Shown here in pieces: positions 46,050 to 57,329 of a DNA stretch of 64,000 nt (positions are counted from its first letter, which is position 1; the number at the start of each line of letters is the position of its first letter). The DNA is from Odobenus rosmarus divergens. Taxonomy: Eukaryota; Chordata; Mammalia; Carnivora; Odobenidae. Both the position numbers and the translations under genes were made by a program. Location: NCBI RefSeq assembly GCF_000321225.1, contig NW_004451513.1, forward strand, positions 249,522 through 313,521, in the 5' to 3' direction. The notes beneath the pieces were generated by a model. That model saw nothing but the letters and a program-made list of their open reading frames with translations. It was not told the DNA's origin and searched no databases.

Positions 46050-46400
46050 GTGATTTGCCTCTTCTAAAAAACAAAAAAGTCACCACATTTGTATATTTAA
46101 AGTGGGGATATATTTAAATGATTACAAACCAGACCCATTTGCAAACCTTTCAAGAGTAATAGCTCCATCAAGAAAGTGCTTAAATAAAAAATAAATTACT
46201 GCAATTTTCAGGTTGAGAAATATACTGTGTGTAATTGGAGTGGCTAATATATGCATTTAATGAAGTATATCTATCTTTTTGAAGGAGCACCACCAATCAA
46301 TTTGTGATGAAGTCAGTGTAATGAGCAAACAAACACTGTTTCCTATGCTTTAAAATCCCCATGTGTCTAATAATACCTTACATTAATCAGCAATAGTTAG
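46050..46400. promoter_or_regulatory. Candidate conserved non-coding element
   Basis: The strongest-looking of these patches: repeat-free, AT-rich, with 'taattggagtggctaatata', 'tgcatttaatgaagtatatc', 'accaccaatcaatttgtgat' and 'gtaatgagcaaacaaacact' (a forkhead-like 'gcaaacaaac' core). No frame or repeat. Enhancer nature is inferred, not shown. Confidence 0.33.
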
Positions 46401-46554
46401 TGTCCTCTGTTTGTCGATTCTTTGCTAAGTACCGTGGGATTGGTCACCAGCCGAGTCCAGTTTTGCCCCCAGGAGCCTGCAGTCTGGTCGGCGAAGGGAG
46501 GCTGACCTCCCCAGAGCTGATATCACAAACACCAAGTCCTGGGGTGGACACGGA

Positions 46555-46735
46555 GGGCTTTGGAGTCAGACAGTCCTGGGCTTGAATTCCTGCTTCTTTT
46601 CATTGCTGGCAGATGTGAGGAAATTTCATAAACTTTCTGCATTTTGATTTTCCCGTATAATAAATAGCAATACTTATGATTTACTAGTGATTTTCAAGGC
46701 ACTTGAAATATTCATTGCAGTGATGATGATGATGA
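46555..46735 (+). mobile_element. MIR SINE, sense
   Basis: 'ggagtcagacagtcctgggc', 'ttgaattcctgcttcttttc', 'gcagatgtgaggaaatttca', 'taaactttctgcattttgat', 'ataataaatagcaatactta' follow MIR in order through the core. It ends at a short GAT repeat (46719-46736). Confidence 0.8.
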
Positions 46736-48639
46736 TACCAGCCAGTTATTTCACCATTAAGGGGTACCACTCACCCATGACTCAGGGTCCCCAGGCCATA
46801 GACGCAGTTGGGGAAGAGGAGGTGACCCTTGAGGAGGGCTTTGGAGCTTGGTCAGATTCAAAATGGGGAAACAGGGCATTTTATGCCCGATATGTCCAGA
46901 ACCTGTGATCCAGTCCCCTAACTTGATTCCCAGGTCAGTTCGTTTAATCTTCTAACTGTTGGAATTATTTTCACAACGCTAGGTGCACCGTCTTATAAGA
47001 CTGGTTACCTATAACCTAACGATGTCATGTCCACACAGCAGTTCCGGATCGCTCTTGAAAATATATTTCCAAATATTTCAGTTCCTTAACTTGCTTTTTT
47101 CAGAATTCTCTTCTGTCTCCACGGTTTCTTTACATGCCCGCTTGCTTCCAGACATCTCAAAACCTGGAAGATCTCCTCCCTGAAGGCTGCCCAGCACATC
47201 TCTTATCCCCTCCCCATCTCCCCACCCTGACTTGGCTTCCGAGGCCCTGGCGAGGAGAGTGGACCAGACAGTAGGAGACAGTCAGGGAACAACTCTCTGG
47301 GTGGCGGGCAAGGGGAGGGCAGGTGGAGGCGAGGTCTGCCTGTCAGTGTAGGCCATATGTGCATCTTCTAATCTCCGTCCATAGCAGCGCCTGACTGTTC
47401 ACAGAAGGCACCGGCCCTTGCAGACACCCTACACGGCCGTGCCTTCAGGGACGGCAAAGGCTGCTTCGGTTGGTCACTGCAGTGAGCGGGCCCCACGTCC
47501 CTAGCAGTGGTGGTACAGAGTGCGACAGCTTCTGCTGACACACGCTGATGCCTCAGGGGCCTGGGTGCTCTGCAGAGCCAGCCCATCCCAGACGGACACC
47601 TGTTCCGCTCCGCTCTGCCTCCCTCCCGAGGTCAGCGAGTAAAACATAACGAAGTGTCCTCACCGCCACCCTTGCTCTGGGCCGCGCCTCTCCTGTCCAG
47701 TCTTCCCTTCCCTCCTCCCCTGTTACATTTCCCTTGTCTACCCCCTTCCTTCTGGAGCCCATAGCTGTTGCAGTGACGAGGATGAGGAGTGCAGTTTTAC
47801 CAGGTGGTCGGGACTTATACACAAACTTGGAATCTTTGGCCATTTTTATTCCTAACATTATTGCACCCACCACAGTCTCTGAGGTTCTGAGAGCTTCCAG
47901 GCAGTTGAGGGTCTCGGGTGCCCTGTGAAGAAATGGGTCAGTTGCTGACCTCTGCCTTATGGCTGCAAACGTTTCTGACCTTCGGTGATGGAAGAGTCCA
48001 GTGATGAGTCGGAGACAGGCGTGGATGGGAGAGCCACAGAGGATGTGAGGTGTGTTATCAGAGGTCAGTCTTGAGATCTTTCTAGGTGTCTGGTATCCTA
48101 TTAGCCTAATGACAGAGTCAAATGGGAATGAACGACACCCAGAGAGACCCATAATCAGATGTTCTTAACGCTACTCTATGCATCATTTCACATTCATGAC
48201 CTTTCTGTTATCGGTTTTGGCAGCGGGTGTGACCCGAGCCGCTGGGGAGGGGTGTGGCAGCGCTGTGTTGGCTGAAGGTAACTGCGAGGTACCCACAGGT
48301 GAGCGGGAGAAGCAAACAGGCGCCGGAGAGCCGAGGGCCGGGCACGCCCATGGTCCAGGGAAGGGCGGTAGCCGAGGAAAGATCCCAGGGGTAATTTGGG
48401 AGTAAGAGGAGAAGCAGAGTCCCACAGCACAGTGGGTAAGTTTTATAAAATACTGCATTTTTGACAAGATTATATGTGACCTGTATGAAGTAATGCTAAT
48501 GAACCAAACACCCATATGCGCACCACCCAACTAATGAAAGAGAGTATTAGTGAGTCTTTGAAGCCCCCCTTGGGCCTCTCGCTGATAGCATCATCCTCCC
48601 TTCCTCCTGAGATCTTCACCAAGCCGAGTGTTGTGGTTG
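46736..48639. other. Repeat-poor intergenic DNA, no gene seen
   Basis: GC-rich with a few AT-rich patches. A 199-codon minus-strand frame at 47553-48152 has no recognisable domain and no supporting splice pattern. The interval ends at the start of the dense L1 region. Confidence 0.4.
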
Positions 48640-49061
48640 CCATCCTTGCTTCTCTTAATTTTTTATGACGTGTGCCATAAACAATATTTTACTGAGCTTC
48701 ACAAAATTGTGGGCTTTATATAATCGTCATACAGTGTAAACTGTGTGCATTCTTCTGTAGTTTGCCTTTTTATTTAATATTATGTTTGTGAGATTCATCC
48801 ACCGTCATGAGTGGAAGGAGCCATAGTTCGTTCATTTTCACTGCTTTATAGCGTTCTGTTAATAGAAGATGGAATTATTTATCTATACTACTATCAATGG
48901 ATTATGTTCAGGTTTTTGCTATTATAAAACACTGCTATATATACGCTTGAATTTGTCTCCTGGTACATAAAGCAACATGTTCATATACATACATATCTTT
49001 TGGGGCATAGGTGTTAGGCACATCTTTCCATTTAATGAGGTAATGTCAATTTATTTTTTCC
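48640..49061 (-). mobile_element. Old L1M ORF2 C-terminal fragment, antisense
   Basis: 'gagattcatccaccgtcatg', 'gtttttgctattataaaaca', 'tcttttggggcataggtgtt' and 'ccatttaatgaggtaatgtc' match antisense ORF2 near its end. It breaks at 49061 and resumes near 50114 ('caccattttacattcccacc'), so it is the outermost layer of a nested L1 stack. Confidence 0.7.
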
Positions 49062-49306
49062 CCCAACTTTATTGAACTATGATGGACACATAGCATTATG
49101 TAAGTTCAAGGTGTACAATGTGTTAATTTGATGCACTTATATATTGCACAATGATTACCACCATAGTGTTAGGTAACACCTCCATCCTATCACAAATTAC
49201 CATTTCTTTTTAGCGGTGAGAACCTTTAAGATCTATTTTCTGAGTAACTTTCAAGTATGTACTACAGCGTTATTAGCTGAATCCGCATGCTGAGGATTAG
49301 ATCACC
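49062..49306 (-). mobile_element. Old L1 (L1MA-like) 3' UTR fragment, antisense
   Basis: 'aactttattgaactatgatg', 'gttcaaggtgtacaatgtgt', 'gcacaatgattaccaccata', 'ctgagtaactttcaagtatg' and 'gaggattagatcaccagaac' match an antisense L1MA-type 3' UTR. It lies inside the older L1 and is itself split by the twin-primed L1 at 49326. Confidence 0.7.
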
Positions 49307-49325
49307 AGAACTTTTTCCGCTGTGA

Positions 49326-50094
49326 TTCCCAGAGTCCACAGTCTCTCATGGTTCATCTCCCGCTCTGATTCCGCCCCCCCTCATTTTTCCCTTCCTTCTC
49401 CTAATGTCCTCCATGCTATTCCTTATGTTCCACAAATAAGTGAAACCATATGATAATTGACTTTCTCTGCTTGACTTATTTCACTTAGCATAATCTCCTC
49501 CAGTCCCATCCATGTTGATGTAAAAGTTGGGTATTCATCCTTTCTGATGGCTGAGTAATATTCCATTGTATATATGGACCACATCTTCTTTATCCATTTG
49601 TCTGTTGAAGGGCATCTCTACTCCTTCCACGGTTTGGCTATTGTGGACATTGATGCTATGAGCATTGGGGAGCATATGGCCCTTCTTTTCACTACATCTG
49701 TGTCTTTTGGGTAAATACCCAGTAGTGCAGTTGCTGGGTCATAGGGTAGCTTTATTTTTAACTTTTTGAGGAACCTCCATACTGTTTTCCAAAGTGGCTG
49801 CTCCAGCTTGCATTCCCACCAACAGTGTAAGAGGGTTCCCCTTTCTCCACATCCTCGCCAACATTTCTTGTTTCCTGTCTTGTTAATTTTTGTGAGACTG
49901 TGGAGTCTGGGAAACAAACTGAGTGTTTCAGAGGGGAGGGGGGTGGGGGGACGGGTTAGCCTGGTGATGGGTATTAAGGAGGGCACATTCTGCAGGGAGC
50001 ACTGGGTGTTATACACAAACAATGAATCATGGATCACTACATCAAAAACTAATGAAGTACTGTATGGTGACTAACATAACATAATTAAAAAAAG
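49326..50094 (+). mobile_element. Carnivore L1, 5'-truncated with internal inversion (twin priming)
   Basis: The 3' UTR and A tail read on the plus strand (about 49892-50094: 'gggcacattctgcagggagc', 'taacataacataattaaaaa'). The upstream part (49326-49891) is inverted: antisense 3' UTR, then antisense ORF2 C terminus with 'gtaaatacccagtagtgcag' and 'attcccaccaacagtgtaag'. The duplication 'agaactttttccgctgtga' (49307-49325) / 'agaactttttctgctgtga' (50095-50113) has one mismatch and encloses both parts, so this is one insertion. A chimeric minus-strand frame (49618-50037) runs across the inversion point. Confidence 0.92.
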
Positions 50095-50113
50095 AGAACT
50101 TTTTCTGCTGTGA

Positions 50114-50867
50114 AACCGATGACACCATTTTACATTCCCACCGAAAATTCAATTGCTCGCCCTTCCTGTTAGAGGTTGCTGCTGTAAGATTTTTTTCCAT
50201 GTTTCCTCAACTGGTAGGCGTGAAAAGGTGTCTCATTGTGATTCTAGCTACAATTTCCATGATTATTAGTGAGGCTGATAACCTTTTCATATGTTTATGA
50301 AACTTCTGTTCGAGATTTTTGCCTATTTTTCTCTTGAGTTGATTATGTGTTTTTTAAAATAGATCCGAAAAGTTGTTTACACATTCTGTATACTAACATT
50401 GTGTTGTTCTTAAAAAATTGTTGTAAATAATGATCACCACATGCTTTATGATGTGTTTTATGAGTAGCTATTTTTTATTTTAACATAACCAAATTTATCC
50501 ACCTTTCCTTTATGTTTGTGCTTATTTCCCTTGTTTAAAAATCATTTCCTACTTGAAATGCATGAAGATATTTTCTTCATTTTCTTCTCAAGGTTTATGG
50601 TTTTGCCTTTCACATTTGAGTCTGTAATCATCAGGAACTACCTTGTGATAAAGGTCACTGTGATTCAATTTGTAGAGTATAACTAGAGTATAATTTATTC
50701 ATTTCATAGTTCATTATATAAATAGGCCACAATTTCTATACTCATATTCCATTGAAAGACACTTGAGTGTCTTTCTAGTTTTGGACTATGTTGAATAATG
50801 TACCAGTGAACATTCTTACACTGTGTGTATGTGTGCATGCGTGTGCGTATGTGGTTCCTGTGCATGC
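50114..50867 (-). mobile_element. Old L1M ORF2 C-terminal region, antisense (continuation)
   Basis: Resumes the L1 broken at 49061: 'caccattttacattcccacc', 'aaaggtgtctcattgtgatt', 'ggctgataaccttttcatat'. From about 50690 a second antisense ORF2-end segment appears ('catattccattgaaagacac', 'gactatgttgaataatgtac'), probably another old L1 piece, followed by a TG-rich run (50820-50855). Confidence 0.6.
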
Positions 50868-51160
50868 ATATTTATTGGAGGCTGGGAAGTCAGAGATCAA
50901 GGTGTTAGCAGTCCCATTTGGTGTCTGGTGAGGACCCACTTTCTGGCTCATAGATAGCAGTCTTTTCTCAGTGTCCTCACATGGTGGAGAGAGGGTTGAG
51001 GGGGCTCCCTAGGATCTCTGTTATAATGGCACAAATCCCATCATTGGGGCATCACTCTCATGGTGTAATCACCTCCCAAAGGCCCACCTCCAAATACCAT
51101 CCACTTGGGGGTTAGGATTTCAACATATGAATGTTGAGGGGACACATTCAGTCAATAACA
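50868..51160 (-). mobile_element. MLT1-type LTR (ERVL-MaLR), antisense
   Basis: 'attggaggctgggaagtcag', 'agatcaaggtgttagcagtc', 'gtgtcctcacatggtggaga', 'gtgtaatcacctcccaaagg' and 'gttaggatttcaacatatga' follow the antisense MLT1A/B LTR, ending 'gtcaataaca', the complement of the LTR start. Its 3' LTR end is truncated on the left. An old solo LTR remnant within the L1 stack; no retroviral genes. Confidence 0.8.
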
Positions 51161-51324
51161 TTTATGTATATGTAAATATCTTCTCCTACCCAATTGGCTT
51201 GCTTTTCCACTGCCCTAATGATGAGTTTTAATAAACATAAATTCATAATTTTAATATAGTCAAGTGTATCAATTAATATTTTTTGTTCATAATTTTTATT
51301 TCCTGTTTAAAGAAATTTTCCTTA
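51161..51324 (-). mobile_element. Old L1M ORF2 fragment, antisense
   Basis: 'aaatatcttctcctacccaa', 'gcttgcttttccactgccct' and 'agaaattttccttatttcaa' match antisense ORF2 downstream of the reverse transcriptase (the WEKIFA region and beyond). It is broken by an opposite-strand L1 piece at 51325. Confidence 0.65.
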
Positions 51325-51924
51325 TTTCAAGTCATAAGTGGGATTTATTCCTAGGATGCAAGGGTGGTTCAATACTCACGAATCAATTAACATGTTAAGT
51401 CACATCAACAAGAGAAAGGGTAAGAACCATATGATCCTTTCAATAGTTGCAGAAAAAGCACTTGACAAACATCAACATCCATTCATGATAAAAACTCTCA
51501 TCAAAGTAGGTTTAGAGGAAACATACCTCAATATAATAAAGGCCATATGTGAAAAACCCACCGTTAACATCATCCTCAATGATGAAAAACTGAGAGCTTT
51601 TCCTCTAACATCAAGGACAATACAAGCATATCCACTCTCACCACTTTTATTCAACACAGTATTGGAAGTCCTAGCTGCAGCAATCAGACAAGAAAAAGAA
51701 ATAAAAGCATCCAAATTGGTAAGGAAGAAGTAAAATTTTCACTGCAGATGACATGACCTATATATAGAAAACCCTAAAGACTCCACCAAAAAAAACGCTT
51801 AGACCTGATAAATGAATTCAGTAAGGTTTAAGGATAAAAAATCAATATACAGAGATCTGTTGCATTTCTATACACTAATAATGAAGTAGCAGAAAGAGAA
51901 AGTAAGAAATCATTTTATTTTCTA
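51325..51924 (+). mobile_element. L1 reverse transcriptase core fragment, sense, inside antisense L1
   Basis: A 131-codon plus-strand frame (51338-51733) reads as the L1 RT palm: [69 protein letters not shown]. The catalytic Asp-Asp signature follows in a shifted frame as FTADDMT at about 51738-51758, so a frameshift separates it. No A tail or target duplication at either end. Confidence 0.9.
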
Positions 51925-52790
51925 GAAGTTTTACTGTCCTTCCTTTCACACTGAGGTCTACATTCCAACCAACCCTGCATCATTTATTGAGAATATCATC
52001 TTTTCCTCACTGCTCTGCAGTGGTATATTGTCATAAACCAGGTATCTGGATATGTGTGGGTCTGTTTCTGGACTTTCTACTCTGTCCCACTGGTATGTGA
52101 ATACTTGTGTCAGTCCCAGTCTGTGTTACTTACTTTAGCTTCATAATCAATCTTGAATCAAGGAGAGCAAGCTGTCCCAACTTGTTCTTCAAGAATACCT
52201 TGCCTATTCTGGGTCCTTTGCATTCCATTTAATTTTAGACTAAGTTTGTGAAGCTCAACGGATTGGGATTTTGATTGGTATTATTTTGAATCAATTTGCA
52301 AAAATTGACATTTTATAAAGTCTTTAAATCAAATGCACATGGCTTATTCCTCCATTTATTTAGGGTTGTCTTAGCTTTTCTTAATAATATTTTCCCCCTG
52401 CATAGAGATCTTGCAATATTGTGAGATTTATTCATTGGTACTTGTTATATTTGACCCTATTGTAAATGGCATCTTTATAAACTGTACTTTTTAATTTAAT
52501 GGCATATAGGAGGATAATTGATTTCCATGGATCAAATTTGCATGCAGCAACTTTTCAAAACTCTCTCTGATGATTTATCTGTACATTCCTTTGGATTTCA
52601 TGCATACACAATCATGTCATCTGTGGATAATAACAGTTAAATTTCTTACTTTCAGTTTTGCCATAAACATTTTATCAAAACAGAAAAATTATATCAAGTA
52701 AAGTTAGTTTCCTGTTCTTTCTGTTTTGCTAAGATTTATTTTTGCCATCATCCTGCCTGCTGTCAAAGGAATTGATCATTTTGTTAGCTT
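51925..52790 (-). mobile_element. Old L1M ORF2 fragment, antisense, reaching the RT motif
   Basis: 'tctagaagttttactgtcct', 'ccctgcatcatttattgaga', 'gtgtgggtctgtttctggac', 'ttgcctattctgggtccttt' and, near 52612-52640, 'atcatgtcatctgtggataa', the complement of the FADDM coding stretch. Collinear with the L1 at 51161. The host L1 thus still has its own RT motif besides the sense copy at 51740. Confidence 0.75.
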
Positions 52791-53311
52791 CATTCTCTGG
52801 ATTGGATATGAGCCCAATGGGAAAGAGGGCCCTGAAGCAGGACTCACCTCCCTGGGTCCCATTCTTCCTCTGATCTTTCTGGATATCCAGTGTCTTTAAT
52901 GGATTTTTAAAATATATTCTATCCTCAGTGAAGTGTTGGTTCAGATTTCCTAATCTGTCATCTCCAGAAGTAGAATCCCAGATTCACAAATTCGTATTGA
53001 TATTTTTTAAGAATACAGTTAATGCTTGTTTAAATTTATTCATATTTACCATTTTTCTTTTTCAATCTCAGAAATTCCTTCTTAGAATAATTTCCTTTTT
53101 CTTCCCCAAATTTATCCATGAGATGTCCCCATTGTGAGGTTCTGTTGTCAGTAAATTCAAGATTTGTTTGTCTAAAATATCTTTGTTTCTCCCTCCTTCT
53201 TGAAGTTTGGTTGGGTGCACCTCTCTAGACTGAGGATGATGTCCTCTTGGGACTATTTCCTGGCCACAGTTGCTAATGAGCAGACCACCCACTGTAGATT
53301 ACCTTTCTTTT
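52791..53311 (-). mobile_element. HAL1/L1M-like ORF1 region, antisense
   Basis: 'gtctaaaatatctttgtttc' with 'ctccttcttgaagtttggtt' matches antisense ORF1 C-terminal sequence ('tgaaaatgtctttatttcac', 'cttcatttttgaag'). The part before about 52930 is unassigned. The element is split by a younger L1 at 53327 and continues at 54322. Confidence 0.55.
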
Positions 53312-53326
53312 CCTCTGGCTGCTTTT

Positions 53327-54306
53327 TTTTTTTTTAAATAATTTTTATTGTTATGTTAATCACCATACATTACATCATTAGTTTTTGATGTCGTGTTCCA
53401 TGATTCATTGTTTGTGCATAACACCCAGTGCTCCACGCAGAATGTGCCCTCTTTAATACCCATCACCAGGCTAACCCATCCCCCCACCCCCCTCCCCTCT
53501 AGAACCCTCAGTTTGTTTTTCAGAGTCCGTCGTCTCTAATGGTTCGTCTCCCCCTCCGACTTACTCCCCTTCATTCTTCCCCTCCTGCTATCTTCTTTTT
53601 TTTTTTCTTAACATATATTGCATTATTTGTTTCAGAAGTACAGATCCGTGATTCATCAGTCTTGTACAATTCACAGTGCTCACCATAGCACATACCCTCC
53701 CCGATGTCTATCACCCAGCCACCCCATCCCTCCCACCCCCCACCACTCCAGCAACCCTCAGTTTGTTTCCTGAGATTAAGAATTCCTCATATCAGTGAGG
53801 TCATATGATACATGTCTTTCCCTGATTGACTTATTTCACTCAGCATAACACCCTCCAGTTCCATCCACGTCGTTGCAAATGGCAAGATCTCATTCCTTTT
53901 GATGGCTGCATAATATTCCATTGTGTATATATACCACTTCTTCTTTATCCATTCATCTGTCAATGGACATCTTGGCTCTTTCCATAGTTTGGCTATTGTG
54001 GACATTGCTGCTATAAACATTGGGGTGCACGTACCCCTTTGGATCCCTACATTTGTATCTTTGTGGTAAATACCCAATAGTGCAATTGCTGGATCGTATG
54101 GTACGTCTATTTTCAACTGTTTGAGGAACCTCCATACTGTTTTCCAGAGTGGCTGCACCAGCTTGCATTCCCACCAACAGTGTAGGAGGGTTCCCCTTTC
54201 TCCGCATCCCCGCCAACATCTGTCGTTTCCTGACTTGTTAATTTTCGCCATTCTGACTGGTGTGAGGTGGTATCTCATTGAGGTTTTGATTTGGATTTCC
54301 CTGATG
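53327..54306 (-). mobile_element. Carnivore L1, 5'-truncated, antisense
   Basis: T tail at 53327, complete 3' UTR ('acaccatacattacatc'-type start, 'cacccagtgctccacgcaga', 'catatattgcattatttgtt'), and the ORF2 C terminus. The duplication 'cctctggctgctttt' is exact at 53312-53326 and 54307-54321. 980 bp of about 6 kb was copied. Low decay of the frame suggests a lineage-specific insertion. Confidence 0.95.
53787..54278 (-). pseudogene. L1 ORF2 C-terminal domain, open 163-codon remnant
   Basis: The frame keeps the ORF2 C-terminal region without a stop: [20 protein letters not shown], the Cys/His-rich knuckle [43 protein letters not shown] and the natural end HMTSLI. The endonuclease and reverse transcriptase are absent because of 5' truncation, so no retrotransposition activity is possible. 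The start Met is an internal residue, not a true initiation codon. Confidence 0.9.
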
Positions 54307-54321
54307 CCTCTGGCTGCTTTT

Positions 54322-55290
54322 AAGATTTTTTATTTTAATGTCCTACAACTTCTCTATGTTATGCTGTAATGTGTATTCCATTTTGTTTATTCTTTGGGGT
54401 TCATTGTTTTGTGATCCTGAGGATTTATATCTTTCCTGGGTATGGAAGCATTTCCCACATTATCCCCAAATAATTGCCTCTGCCCCAGTCTTTCGATTCC
54501 TTTCTGAAGTGTCCACTAGACATATGTCACTTTCCCCATCTGTCCTCCCTTCCTTTGTCCCTCTGTCATGCTCCTGGCACTTCCTTCAGATCTGCCTCCC
54601 CATTCACCAGTCCTTTCTGCATCTGGTTTAATCTTTTCTTTCATCTCATGCATTTTAATTTTAATATAGCTTTTTGATTCAAGGGTTTTCCTGTTTATTT
54701 TTAAATCTGCATAATCATTCATCTCTTGTTCTTTGCTAATATTTTGTGTCTCTCTTTTGTTTGTTCATAATGCACATAATTATTTTGAATCTAATATTCT
54801 AATATCTGGAGTCTTTTTGAATCTGATTCTGCTGCTGATTACTTCTAACTGATGCTTATGTGCCTCATTTCCTTTGTTGTTTTTGTTTGGTTAGTTTGTT
54901 TCCTGATGTGTGGGACTTTTGGGGAAGTTTTTGGATTTGCTTCTTCCAGGAAACCCAGGGTCTCTTGACTAAGTATCTTGGACCACTTTAATCTAAATCC
55001 TCAGCTTGCACTGTATGGCTCTTGCAGATGGTGGGGTGGCGGCTCTCAAACCCATGAGTGTGGGACGACGTGTTACTGTCACTCCTTGTCACTCCTTGTT
55101 GCACCCAGAGACAGGGCATGAGAGCCAAGTGTCATTGATAATCTTGTGGGCAAGTTAGAATTTGTGTTTGTGTTCTGGGAGGGTGCCCTGCAGAAGTTCT
55201 GGCTTCACATGCTGTCACGCTGCAGGGATGGTCAGAGGAAGTGCCAGGTCACTGCAGATCAGTCCTGGACCCCAGGTAGAGCCCAGATTT
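54322..55290 (-). mobile_element. HAL1/L1M-like ORF1 N terminus and 5' region, antisense
   Basis: 'aaataattgcctctgcccca', 'aatattctaatatctggagt', 'gaatctgattctgctgctga', 'gtgtgggacttttggggaag', 'aagtatcttggaccacttta' and 'atggctcttgcagatggtgg' follow the antisense 5' half of HAL1-type LINEs as I remember them. No intact ORF1. Confidence 0.6.
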
Positions 55291-56367
55291 GGTACTTACC
55301 TAATTTCATATGTTAATCTTGTTTGTAGCCTCTGAGTGCTTTTGCAATTTCTTTTAAGCTCAGTCATGTTCCTAAGGTAGTGTCCTTATATTTGAAGTTC
55401 CAATATGCATCTCATCCTTTCTTATTAACATTTCTCCCCCAAGCCTGCTTGCCTCCAGGCACAGGATTCTAGTCACCCTCATTCAGCATGATCTTCTCTG
55501 ACTGCTTCCTGTTGGTGGGCAACCCTGCGAAGTGTGTGGTTTACACCCAAGCTCCATTATTTCTTACTCATTTTAACCTTAAACATTATCTCAAATGATG
55601 TCATGGGTATTGGCTGTATTTCAGACAAATGTAAGGGAATGATCTCTCCCTAGCCCTGTGAATGACAGTTAATGAATAAAAACTGAAAAAGACCTATTTC
55701 TACCAGGTGAAAACATATTGCTTAAAACCCATTGTGGTTCCAAGGTAATGAAGAACAAAATCCAAATGTTAACGATCTCAAGAAAGTTTCTGAGGAAGGA
55801 TTGCATTAGGGCATGATTAAGGGGAAATTTAAAAGGAAGTTGAAGTGGCAAATTCTTTTCTAGAGATCTAAGCAAGAAATTGTCAGGAAGGTGAATTCCC
55901 TTCAGACAAGCTAGTATAAGCCTTGATACTGCAAAAAAATTATATTTGACTCATACAGTATATTTGCCTTGGAACAAGACATGTTGTCAAAATCAGATAC
56001 GGGATTGGCATATACATCATTTTCTCTTAAACTCCACATTGGAGTTTTCAGGTGTCACTCACCTACAATTGGCAGATGGCTCTGGTTTTCAAACAATGAA
56101 GTGAGTTCAGTTACCTGCTGAATGGTTTTTGGCACAGAACATCAGCACTGTCGTATTTCCAACTTGTCACATTAGTAGGAGATGCTGTGATAGGAAACAG
56201 AATTTTACTGCATAAGGAGTATGATTTGGAAATCTATATCAGCATTTGTCAAGTGTCACAGCCAAGATCACCAGGAGTTGGGCCTTACCTGACAGCCTTC
56301 CTTATCTCTGATTCTGCCTGATTTGGTGAAATTATTTTCCTTGGAGGGAGCTGTTTAAGAAGCAAGG
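55291..56367. other. Unassigned AT-rich intergenic DNA
   Basis: No SINE or clear L1 match. Could include very old LINE sequence near the left edge. The longest frame is 68 codons and not recognisable. It ends at the target site of the L1 at 56378. Confidence 0.4.
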
Positions 56368-56377
56368 AGAGACTTTT

Positions 56378-57116
56378 TTTTTTTTTTATATATTATTATG
56401 TTATGTTAGTCACCATACAATACATTATTAGTTTTTGATGTAGTGATCCACGATCCATTGTTTTCATATAACACCCAGTGCTCCATGCAATATGTGCCCT
56501 CCTTAATACCCATCACTGGGCTAACCCATCCACCCACCCCCCTTCCCCTATAAAACCCTGTTTGTTTCTCAGAGTCCGTAGTCTCTCATGGTTCATCTCC
56601 CCCTTTGATTTCCCTTCCTTCTCCTAATGTCCTCTATGCTATTCCTTATGTTCCACAAATAAGTGAAACCATATGATAATTGACTTTCTCTGCTTGACAT
56701 ATTTCACTTAGCATAATCTCCTCCAGTCCCATCCATGTTGATGTAAAAGTTGGGTATTCATCCTTTCTGATGGCTGAGTAATATTCCATTGTATATATGG
56801 ACCACATCTTCTTTATCCATTCATCTGTTGAAGGGCATCTCAGCTCTTTCCCACAGTTTGGCTATTGCAGACATTGCTGCTATGAACATTGGGGTGCAAA
56901 TGGCCCTTCTTTTCACTACATCTGTGTCTTTGGGGTAAATACCAGTAGTGCAATTGCTCGGTCATAGGGTAGCTCTATTTTTAACTTTTTGAGGAACCTC
57001 CACACTGTTTTCCAAAGTGGCTGTACCAACTTGCATTCCCACCAACAGTGTAAGAGGGGTCCCCTTTCTCCACAACCTCTCCAACATTTGTTGTTTCTTT
57101 CCCTGTCCATTTGTAC
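56378..57116 (-). mobile_element. Carnivore L1, 5'-truncated, antisense
   Basis: T tail, 'tgttagtcaccatacaatac', 'cccagtgctccatgcaatat', 'ccttatgttccacaaataag' and ORF2 end (minus-strand [35 protein letters not shown] at 56916-57110). A 10-bp duplication 'agagactttt' lies at 56368-56377 and 57117-57126. It belongs to the same subfamily as the inverted L1 at 49326, and differs from the 53327/60645 pair. Confidence 0.9.
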
Positions 57117-57329
57117 AGAGACTTTTATCTTCTCTATTGCACAAGCTTTTGAAATGGGCCTTGGTTCACCTCGGATATTTAAACCATAATATCTGTTTCA
57201 CTGCATCCTCCTCTGATCTGTCCTTTATGTAACTATAGGAGCTATCTTCCTAGAATCCAGGTTGGATCTTCTTAAAATATAGTTTTGACCATGAATCCTG
57301 AAAAATTTCAGGGACAGCCTTCACACTTC

